DNA from: UBA6176 sp032119375
GTDB lineage: Bacteria; Verrucomicrobiota; Verrucomicrobiia; Limisphaerales; UBA9464
Length of the DNA: 28,711 nucleotides
Assembly: GCA_964430505.1 (NCBI GenBank)
Contig: CAYSGH010000058.1
Span: forward strand, 1-28,711
Direction: 5' to 3'
Shown: positions 14,969 through 21,321 of the stretch, in pieces
Layout: the number at the start of each line of letters is the position of its first letter
Position numbering within the stretch: the first letter of the stretch is position 1
Program-made: the position numbers and the translations under genes
Notes under the pieces: generated by a model
Databases searched by the model: none
Told to the model about the DNA's origin: nothing
The model's input: the letters and a program-made list of their open reading frames with translations, nothing else

Positions 14969-16495
14969 ATGCACCCTGTTTCCGGACTTTCCCAATCCCT
15001 CCAGCCTATGCACTGGGCATCGCTCGTGCGTGGCCTTCACGCCGCGATGGCCTTTCTGTGCCTGGCCCTCGCAGGTCGCCGGGCCTCCGCCCAAGGCACG
15101 CCATCCGGCAACCAGGCGCTGGAGGTGAACGGGACGCCGGGCGGCGTCACCATCCCCAGCCACCCGGACCTGCAAAACCCGTCGGCCATCACCCTGGAGG
15201 GCTGGGTCTTCACCCAAGCGAAGCCCAACGCCGGCCCCGCCTTCTTCCTGTGCAAGGGCGACGGGCTGAACGGCAACACGTCGAGGTCCTACGAGCTGAT
15301 GTGGGTGGCCCAGGAGGACTGGGCCGGGCCCGGCAAGCAGATGCGGTTCATCCTCTTCCTCAGCGACGTGAAGCCCGGCGACCCAGACTGGCACGTCATT
15401 TCGGCGCCCGTGCCGGAGAACACCTGGGTGCACGTCGCGGCCACGTTCTCCAGCGCGGACCGCTTCATGCGTCTGTACACCAATGGCCAGATCAGCTCGC
15501 AGCATGGCCCCATCTCCGGCACGGTCCGGCCCTCCGCACTGCCAGTCCGCGTGGGGATCAGCGAGTTCCCCGACCACCCGTGGAACGGGCGGATCGACGA
15601 GGTCCGCATCTGGAATCGGGCTCGGAACGCGCCGGAGATTCGTCAACGCATGCATTGCCGGCTGCGTGGGGACGAGGAGGGGCTGATGGGCTATTGGAAC
15701 TTCGATGGGGGTGCCGCCACGGACCTGACCGGGCGCGGCCGCCATGGCACGTTGCAGGGGGCCGCCCGCGTGGTGGCGGTGAGCGGAACGGACGTGATCC
15801 ATGCGGGCCCGTGCATCGCCGGGGCGACGGGCGTCGCGCAGGTGGTCAATGGGTTCGTCGTGGGCGTGACGGTGACGGACGGCGGGGGCGGCTACACGAA
15901 TGCACCGGCCGTCACGTTGACGGGCGGCGGAGGAACGGGCGCAAGCGCCGTGGCGTCCGTGGTCGATGGCCGCGTGACGGTCATTACCGTCACAAACCCG
16001 GGGCGGGGCTATGGCACGGCCCCGTTGGTCACCCTTGCGCCACCGCCACAGCCCCCGCGGCGGGCGACAGCGACCAGCACCGTGGTGAACGGGTTCGTGG
16101 TGGGCCTGACGCTCTTGGATGCGGGGCAGGGCTATGACTCGGCTCCGGCTGTGCTGTTGGTGGGGGGCGGCGGCGCGGGAGCCACGGCGGTTGCGACCGT
16201 CGCAAACGGCGTGGTTACGGACGTGGCCGTCACGAATCCCGGCGCGGGTTATACCTCGGCTCCCATGGTGCGCCTGGCATCCCCGCCGTTCAGCCCGTCA
16301 TTGGCGTTGGAGGTCAGCAAGGTGCGCGTGACGCTGTCGGTGGTGTTGGGTCGCCGGTATCAACTCGACGCCTCGGACGACATGTCCCAGTGGACGCCCG
16401 TCGGGCCGCCGTTCCTTGCCGAGGACGAGCTGCTGGCCCAGGAGTTCGACGCTGGTGCGGTCGGCCGCTTCTTCCGAATCCGACAGGTGCCCTGA
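14969..16495 (+). CDS. Secreted LamG-domain protein with four Gly-rich repeats and a C-terminal surface-type domain
   Basis: The 508-residue protein starts at an ATG preceded by a strong purine ribosome binding site; an internal ATG at 15008 would also give a signal peptide (LHAAMAFLCLALAG, cleavage near RASAQ). Residues 48-250 form a LamG/concanavalin-like jelly-roll (ITLEGWVFTQAKP, ENTWVHVAATFSS, RIDEVRIWNRAR, LMGYWNFDGG). Residues 291-447 hold four approximately 40-residue repeats of the form VVNGFVVGVTVTDGGGGYT.AP.VTL. The last 55 residues (KVRVTLSVVLGRRYQLDASD...WTPVG, then FFRIRQ) look like a short C-terminal domain that I recall from many verrucomicrobial secreted proteins. It is probably an adhesion or glycan-binding surface protein. 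The ligand is unknown. Confidence 0.82.
   Translation: MHPVSGLSQSLQPMHWASLVRGLHAAMAFLCLALAGRRASAQGTPSGNQALEVNGTPGGVTIPSHPDLQNPSAITLEGWVFTQAKPNAGPAFFLCKGDGLNGNTSRSYELMWVAQEDWAGPGKQMRFILFLSDVKPGDPDWHVISAPVPENTWVHVAATFSSADRFMRLYTNGQISSQHGPISGTVRPSALPVRVGISEFPDHPWNGRIDEVRIWNRARNAPEIRQRMHCRLRGDEEGLMGYWNFDGGAATDLTGRGRHGTLQGAARVVAVSGTDVIHAGPCIAGATGVAQVVNGFVVGVTVTDGGGGYTNAPAVTLTGGGGTGASAVASVVDGRVTVITVTNPGRGYGTAPLVTLAPPPQPPRRATATSTVVNGFVVGLTLLDAGQGYDSAPAVLLVGGGGAGATAVATVANGVVTDVAVTNPGAGYTSAPMVRLASPPFSPSLALEVSKVRVTLSVVLGRRYQLDASDDMSQWTPVGPPFLAEDELLAQEFDAGAVGRFFRIRQVP
15839..16309 (+). repeat. Four intragenic repeats encoding V-x-G-x-V ... G-x-GY-x-x-A-P units
   Basis: The LamG gene encodes four successive units (residues 291-330, 331-370, 371-410 and 411-447). 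Each begins V-V/A-N/D-G and contains a G-x-GY...AP turn (GGGYTNAP, GRGYGTAP, GQGYDSAP, GAGYTSAP). Units 1 and 3 and units 2 and 4 are the closer pairs, which suggests that a two-unit block was duplicated. Confidence 0.75.
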
Positions 16496-16574
16496 TGCGG
16501 GCGTCCGCGTCGGGTGGGCCCCGGGAAGCGTCTCGACAGGGGCGGCGGCTTTGCGGGAACGTGGGCGGCGAACG

Positions 16575-17636
16575 ATGAGCAAGCAGAAGGCCTACGCGGC
16601 GGCGGGCGTGGACATCGACCTGGGGAACAAGGTGAAGGCAACGTTGCCCGCGTTGCTGGCGTCCACCCGGCGGCCGGGCGTCCTCGGCAAGGTGGGGGGC
16701 TTCGGGGGGTTGTTCGCCCTCGACACCCGTCGGCACCCGAACCCCGTGCTGGTGAGCTCCGTCGATGGGGTGGGGACGAAGCTGAAGATCGCGTTCGAGA
16801 CGGGGCGTCACGACACGATCGGCGAGGACCTCGTGAACCACTGCGTGAACGACATCGCCGTGCTCGGGGCGGAGCCGTTGTTCTTCTTGGACTACCTGGG
16901 CACGGGCAAGCTGGAGCCGGGGGTGTTCACGGACATCATCGCGGGGTTTGCGCGCGGCTGCGCGGCCAACCGCTGCGCCTTGGTCGGGGGCGAGACCGCC
17001 CAGATGCCGGGCTTCTACCAGGCGGGCGAGTACGACGTGTCCGGGACGATCGTGGGGGTGGTGGACCGGGACCGGATGCTGGACGGTCCGCGGCGCGTGA
17101 AGCGAGGCGACGTGTTGCTGGGCATCGCGTCGTCGGGCCTTCACACCAACGGCTACTCCTTGGCGCGGAAGATCCTGTTCGAGAAGCTGCGGCTGAAGGT
17201 GACGTCGCGCGTGGCCGGCCTGGACGGCACATTGGGCGAGGAATTGCTGAAGGTGCACGTGACCTACGGGCCGCTGGTTCAGGCGTTGCTGCGGAAGTTC
17301 AACCCCGAGCCCGGCGCGGGCGCGGTCCATGCGCTGGCCCACATCACGGGGGGCGGCTTCATCGACAACCTCCCCCGGGTGTTGCCCGCGAGGCTGGACG
17401 CGGTGGTGCGCAAGGGAAGCTGGGAGTCGCTGGCGTTGTTCGACCTGCTGGCCAGCAAGGGCGGCGTGGACGAGGCGGAGTTGTACCAGGTGTTCAACAT
17501 GGGGATTGGCATGGTGGTGGTCGTGGATGCCGGGAAGGCCGACGCCGTGCTGCGGTCGATCCGCAAGGCGGGCCATCGAGCGTGGGCGATTGGTGAAATC
17601 GTGCCGGGCAAGGGCGAGTCGCGCGTGGTGGGCTAG
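16575..17636 (+). CDS. purM: Phosphoribosylformylglycinamidine cyclo-ligase (AIR synthetase)
   Basis: PurM closes the imidazole ring to form aminoimidazole ribonucleotide in purine synthesis, using ATP, in the cytoplasm. The 353-residue length is right, and the family landmarks run in order: YAAAGVDIDLGNKVK (7-21), LVSSVDGVGTKLKIAFETGRHDTIG (54-80 region), NHCVNDIAVLGAEPLFFLDYLGTGKL, LVGGETAQMPGFY, LGIASSGLHTNGYSLAR and HITGGGFIDNLPRVLP. The start is the ATG at 16575; the frame is open upstream, but the sequence there is not family-like. Downstream genes for a membrane protein, a MarR regulator and a CPBP protease follow closely on the same strand, though nothing links them to purine metabolism. 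Confidence 0.97.
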   Translation: MSKQKAYAAAGVDIDLGNKVKATLPALLASTRRPGVLGKVGGFGGLFALDTRRHPNPVLVSSVDGVGTKLKIAFETGRHDTIGEDLVNHCVNDIAVLGAEPLFFLDYLGTGKLEPGVFTDIIAGFARGCAANRCALVGGETAQMPGFYQAGEYDVSGTIVGVVDRDRMLDGPRRVKRGDVLLGIASSGLHTNGYSLARKILFEKLRLKVTSRVAGLDGTLGEELLKVHVTYGPLVQALLRKFNPEPGAGAVHALAHITGGGFIDNLPRVLPARLDAVVRKGSWESLALFDLLASKGGVDEAELYQVFNMGIGMVVVVDAGKADAVLRSIRKAGHRAWAIGEIVPGKGESRVVG

Positions 17637-17647
17637 GGCTGTTTTCC

Positions 17648-18130
17648 ATGAAGAACCCGCAGGCACCCGTCGAGACGGCCGCCGACCCCGTCTTCCGTCG
17701 ATTGGTGGCGTTGTCCACCGGGCTGGCGTTTGGGGGGATGCTGGCGTCGCTGGCCGTGTTCGAGCGCGCGAGCCACGGGAAGCTGGCGTTGCGATGGCAC
17801 TGGGCGGCGGTGCCGTTGCTGGGAGTGGGGTTTTTCCTGGGGCTGCGTTTCTGGAGCGTGCTGTGGCGTGCGGAGGAGGAGGGGACGCCTGCGGCGCGCA
17901 CGCGGCTGCGGCGGTTCACGTGGTTGCTGGGCGGGGTGGCCGTGGCCTCGTTTGCCTATCCCATGCGCTACGTGCAGGCGTCGCGGATGGCGGAGGTGCT
18001 GGCAGGGCTGGGGCTGGCCATCGTCGTGCTGGCGGGCATGGGCGTCCTGATCTGGAAGACCATACGGTGGGTCAACGAGAACGAGCTGCCCGACGGCCAG
18101 CCGGGCCCGGATGATTCCTGGCGGCCATGA
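17648..18130 (+). CDS. Four-helix integral membrane protein, function unknown
   Basis: The 160-residue protein starts 11 bases after purM. Four hydrophobic segments are visible at about 18-38, 51-73, 90-107 and 115-136, with a short cytoplasm-like basic loop (RTRLRRF) between the second and third. I recognise no family motif. Its stop overlaps the start of the MarR-type gene (ATGA), so the two are translationally coupled, and this gene may be part of the trait the regulator controls. Confidence 0.7.
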   Translation: MKNPQAPVETAADPVFRRLVALSTGLAFGGMLASLAVFERASHGKLALRWHWAAVPLLGVGFFLGLRFWSVLWRAEEEGTPAARTRLRRFTWLLGGVAVASFAYPMRYVQASRMAEVLAGLGLAIVVLAGMGVLIWKTIRWVNENELPDGQPGPDDSWRP

Positions 18131-18666
18131 CCCCCCCCGAGAACCACGACGTGGGCACCGGGGGCTTGGGCCGCCCGCCGCGCGTCCCGGAGCCTATCGA
18201 CGCGCCGTCGCGGCGCCGCCTGCCCCCGTTGCTTCGCAGGGCCTGGTACGGGTTGAACCAGGCCTTCCGACGGCGCATCGCCCACACGGGCGTGACGCCG
18301 GACCAGTTCACCGCGTTGCGCACGTTGCTGGAGGGCGATCCCGAGGGCCTGACCCAGCGTGAGCTGACGGCGCTGATGTCTTCCGACCCCAACACGGTGG
18401 CCTCGCTCTTGGAACGTATGGAGAGGTCAGGGTGGGTGGAGCGTCGGCCGCATGAGACGGACCGGCGGGCGTACCGGATCCGGGTGCTGGCGTCGGGCGC
18501 GGCTCAATACGAGACGTGCCGGGCGGTGGCAACGGCGTTGCAGGCGGAGGTGTTGGGGGCACTGGAGCCCTCGGACCGGGAGGTGTTCCTGGGGCAACTC
18601 GGGCGGGTGGCCGACGCATGCCGGGCGGCCGCCGATGCGTCGCCCAGGACGACGCGCGGGTCATGA
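18127..18666 (+). CDS. MarR-family transcriptional regulator
   Basis: The 179-residue protein has a roughly 30-residue proline- and arginine-rich N-terminal extension before a MarR-type winged helix. The dimerisation helix is LPPLLRRAWYGLNQAFRRRI. The helix-turn-helix is LTQRELTALMSSDPNTVASLLERMERSGWVER (about 75-106), followed by the wing RRPHETDRRAYRIRVLASG, whose D-x-R is conserved in the family. MarR proteins are usually dimeric repressors released by small phenolic or oxidising ligands. It overlaps both neighbours by ATGA, lying between a membrane protein and a membrane protease gene, so autoregulation of this cluster is plausible. No operator could be identified within the overlaps. Confidence 0.88.
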   Translation: MTPPENHDVGTGGLGRPPRVPEPIDAPSRRRLPPLLRRAWYGLNQAFRRRIAHTGVTPDQFTALRTLLEGDPEGLTQRELTALMSSDPNTVASLLERMERSGWVERRPHETDRRAYRIRVLASGAAQYETCRAVATALQAEVLGALEPSDREVFLGQLGRVADACRAAADASPRTTRGS

Positions 18667-19559
18667 ACGTTCCCCCGATCATTCGGCAGGAGGGGGCTGC
18701 GCCGCCGGTGCTGCCAGGCGTGCCGGGCGGGGCGTGCGAACCGGACCCCTCTCGCCGCGCGCCGCGTTGGGGGTGGCTGGTGATGCTGGGGCTGATGGTG
18801 TCCTACATCGTGGCCATGACGGTGTTGGCGGGCCGTCACGCGGGCACGGGCCCCGCCATGAGCGGGACGGCGGGCGCGCTGATGCTGGAGTCGGGGGCGA
18901 GCCTGGGCTTGTTTGCGGCGTTGTTTGGGGTGGGGCTTGCCTGCGTGTGGCGGGGTCGCCGGGAGTTGTGGGGACAACGGCCGCACACCTTGTGGACATG
19001 GGCGTGGGGGACGTTGTGGTTTGTGGCGCTGCGCGTGGCGGCGGCCGTGCCGGTGCTGGTGGTGGCGATGGTGCTGCAACTGCAACACGGGCCCGCCGCG
19101 CTGGAGAAGGTCAAGGCGCTGCGCCCCAAGATCGAGAGCCTGATGCCGCCGGAGTCGTTGGGCGACCCGCTCTACGCGTTGGCGTGCATGACGTGGATCA
19201 GCTTCGTGGTGGCCGGGCTGCGCGAGGAGTTGTGGCGGGCGGCCTTCCTCCGGGGCTTCCGGGCGTTGCTGCCGGGCGGCGGCGGGTCCGGGTGGGCGTG
19301 GGCGGGCGTGGGGGTCTCGTCGGTGCTGTTTGGCTTGGCGCACTTGCCGCAGGGCTGGATGGGAGTGGCGTTGACGACCGTGCTGGGGCTGGGATTGGGT
19401 GCGGTGCAGGTGGCGCGGCGCTCGACCTGGGAGGCCGTGGTGGCCCACGGGTTGGTGGACGCCTCGACGTTCTTCCTGTTGTTCGTGATCCAAAACCCGA
19501 CGACGCGCGGCTGGCTGCGGCTTCCCCCGGACTTTGCCCGCCAGGTGTTGGGCGGATAG
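18663..19559 (+). CDS. CPBP-family intramembrane glutamic endopeptidase
   Basis: The start is the ATG at 18663, overlapping the MarR stop (ATGA); the product is 298 residues. After a 35-residue soluble N-terminus there are several membrane helices (about 37-56, 72-95, 110-140, 170-185, 208-230, 230-250 and 255-277). The three Abi/CPBP motifs are present: EELWR with E188-E189 and R192, FGLAH with F223 and H227, and HGLVD with H262 and D266. The arginine spacing in motif 1 is one residue shorter than the commonest EExxxR form. CPBP enzymes are membrane proteases related to Rce1; bacterial roles include peptide maturation, bacteriocin self-immunity and envelope signalling. The substrate is unknown. 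It ends 26 bases from the convergent rnc stop with no hairpin between. Confidence 0.87.
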   Translation: MNVPPIIRQEGAAPPVLPGVPGGACEPDPSRRAPRWGWLVMLGLMVSYIVAMTVLAGRHAGTGPAMSGTAGALMLESGASLGLFAALFGVGLACVWRGRRELWGQRPHTLWTWAWGTLWFVALRVAAAVPVLVVAMVLQLQHGPAALEKVKALRPKIESLMPPESLGDPLYALACMTWISFVVAGLREELWRAAFLRGFRALLPGGGGSGWAWAGVGVSSVLFGLAHLPQGWMGVALTTVLGLGLGAVQVARRSTWEAVVAHGLVDASTFFLLFVIQNPTTRGWLRLPPDFARQVLGG

Positions 19560-19585
19560 TGCGGGCGGTGGCGCGGCGCGGCGCG

Positions 19586-20329
19586 TCAGCCCGTCGCGGT
19601 CGCCGTGCCGCGCGTTGCCGGGTCGAGAGGGGGCGTGTTCAGGCTTCCTTGCAGGACCTGGAGGGCATCCAGCGCAGCGGCGCCCTCGGCCAGCTTCTTG
19701 CTGCGGCCGGAGCCGCGTCCCAGAAGGCGGCCGAGATGGTGGACCGTGCACTCGAACACACGGTTGTGCTCGGGGCCGGTGACGGACACCACGGCGTAGC
19801 GCGGCGGCTCGGGCGACGCCGCCTGGAGCAGCTCCTGGAGCTGGCCTTTCGGGTTCGACACGTTGGGGACAACCTTCAGCGCCAGGAGCGTGTCCTGGAA
19901 AAGCCGCAGCACGACGTCCCGCGAACGGTCGTAGCCCGCATCCATGAACACGGCCCCCATCACCGCCTCCAGCGCGTCGGCGACGGTCGAGGGACGGTTG
20001 CGTCCGCCGCTCGTTTCCTCGCCCCGGCTGAGCACGAGGTGGGAGCCCAGATCCAGGGCATGGCCATGACGCGCCAGCGTGGTGCGGTTGACGATCTGGG
20101 CGCGGGCCTGTGTCAGAGGCCCCTCCCCCAGCTCCGGGTAGCGCTCGTACAGCCACGTCGTGACGACGAGCTGCAAGACGGCGTCGCCCAGGAACTCCAG
20201 GCGCTGGTTGTGGAGCTGCCCTGCGCCCTGCTCGTGCGCGATGGACGGGTGCGTCAGCGCCAGCCGCAGCAATGTCGCCTCGCGAAAGCGATGGCCCAAC
20301 GCCGCTTCCAAGTCTTCCAGGGTCGGCAT
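19586..20329 (-). CDS. rnc: Ribonuclease III
   Basis: The enzyme cleaves double-stranded RNA, including rRNA precursors. The ATG at 20329, with GGAG six bases upstream, gives 247 residues and is preferred over a TTG at 20341. The catalytic domain shows NQRLEFLGDAVL (41-52, E45 and D49) and the second acidic pair in VADALEAVMGAVFMDAGYD (D118, E121). The C-terminal dsRNA-binding domain starts near NPKGQLQELLQA (149-160), followed by a strand (YAVVSVTGPEH) and the closing GSGRSKKLAEGAAALDALQVL helix. A 20-residue Thr/Pro-rich tail follows. The gene stands 243 bases downstream of the 203-residue unknown gene on the same strand and has a strongly structured leader (20359-20437). Confidence 0.96.
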   Translation of the reverse strand: MPTLEDLEAALGHRFREATLLRLALTHPSIAHEQGAGQLHNQRLEFLGDAVLQLVVTTWLYERYPELGEGPLTQARAQIVNRTTLARHGHALDLGSHLVLSRGEETSGGRNRPSTVADALEAVMGAVFMDAGYDRSRDVVLRLFQDTLLALKVVPNVSNPKGQLQELLQAASPEPPRYAVVSVTGPEHNRVFECTVHHLGRLLGRGSGRSKKLAEGAAALDALQVLQGSLNTPPLDPATRGTATATG

Positions 20330-20358
20330 GACCTTCTCCAATCCGGGGCCGATGCCGA

Positions 20359-20437
20359 CCGTGGAAGGACGTCAGCCCACCCGGGTGACGCCCTTCCGCG
20401 GCCGGCTCCTCGGCCGTGCCGATTCCATTGAATCGGC
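20359..20437 (-). promoter_or_regulatory. Triple-hairpin leader upstream of rnc, candidate RNase III autoregulatory site
   Basis: Three hairpins stand in a row just upstream of the rnc start. The nearest has arms 20363-20374 and 20386-20397, 12 pairs with one G-U wobble in the transcript and an 11-base loop; three further pairs (20359-20361 with 20399-20401) extend it beyond one mismatch. Next is CGGCCG/CGGCCG at 20399-20404 and 20411-20416, which competes at its edge with that extension. The third is perfect, GCCGATTC/GAATCGGC at 20418-20425 and 20430-20437, with a four-base loop. In E. coli, RNase III cuts a stem in its own leader to limit its expression; a similar role here is inference. 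They could also end the upstream transcript, but no T run follows. Confidence 0.5.
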
Positions 20438-20572
20438 CGTGCTTGCTTGATGTTCTCCAGAAAGCCCCGCCGCGTTCACCGGCTCACCAGCCCGGCCCAA
20501 GGCCATGGCGGGATCCTTGAACTGCGGTCGCGGTGTCTGCGCGTTATCGCCCTGCCATTCAAACGCCGCGGT

Positions 20573-21184
20573 TCACGAGGGCGCGAGCGTTTTCACCTCG
20601 CTGGGGGCGTTGAAGGGTTCCTCCACGGCGTCGCCGGCGGGGCCTGCGTCCGTGGCCGTCTCCGCCTCGGGCCCGGCCGGCAACCCATGTTCCAGCAGGC
20701 TTGCCACGTCGCGTTGCACCGCCACCAGGTCTGCCAGGTCCAGGCTGGGGTCCGTCACGGCCAGGACGTCGCCAGACTTCGGATGCTCGTACAACGTCAC
20801 CCGGCGGCCTGCGTCCCGAACGGTCCCCTTGACCCGGAGCAACCGCTTTCGCTCCAGCATCACGGCCAGCACGAAGGCCGCGCCCTCATGCTGCGGATCC
20901 TTCCGGGCCAGCAAGGCTCGCAGCAGCGACTCCGCGTCGTCCCGACGGATCGCCTCGGGCGGGCGGGCGGGCGGGGCCTCGTAGGTGGTCACCCAATGCG
21001 AGACAAACCCCGGCCGCGCGAGGATCTCGGCCGACTGCTCCTTCCATGCCGGGGCGGACAGGTCGATGCGCTCCAGCCCCTCCCGCGTTTGCATCAACGC
21101 GGTGTGAAACGACTCGCCGTCCGCAAAGGCCTTGCCCGTCGCCTGGCAGGCGTGCGCACGTGCTTGGATGTTCCACTCCATCAT
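20573..21184 (-). CDS. Conserved-type hypothetical protein, 203 aa, upstream of rnc
   Basis: The 203-residue product starts MMEWNIQARAHACQATGKAF, followed by FADGESFHTAL and a DLSAPAWKEQ segment. This layout is one I recall from small planctomycete and verrucomicrobial proteins with C-x-x-[CT]-G plus W elements, in some of which a zinc site is formed by cysteines. Here only one cysteine of that set remains (C13), so a metal site is unlikely. A central helical part (AESLLRALLARKDPQHEGAAFVLAVMLERKRLL) and a YEHPKSGDVLAVTDP strand region follow, then an Ala/Pro/Glu-rich tail. No signal or membrane helix is seen. It lies on the same strand as rnc, 243 bases upstream. The function is unknown. Confidence 0.7.
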   Translation of the reverse strand: MMEWNIQARAHACQATGKAFADGESFHTALMQTREGLERIDLSAPAWKEQSAEILARPGFVSHWVTTYEAPPARPPEAIRRDDAESLLRALLARKDPQHEGAAFVLAVMLERKRLLRVKGTVRDAGRRVTLYEHPKSGDVLAVTDPSLDLADLVAVQRDVASLLEHGLPAGPEAETATDAGPAGDAVEEPFNAPSEVKTLAPS

Positions 21185-21321
21185 GGTTCGTGTTCCGTCC
21201 CACTAGTTGAAGCCATGACCCCTCCACGCGGCAACCGGGTTTTCCATGCGCCCGCACGGCGTCGGCCCAGCCTCCTTCGGGCTTCACACACGATTCCGGG
21301 CGCGCAATCGTCGGCGATTCC

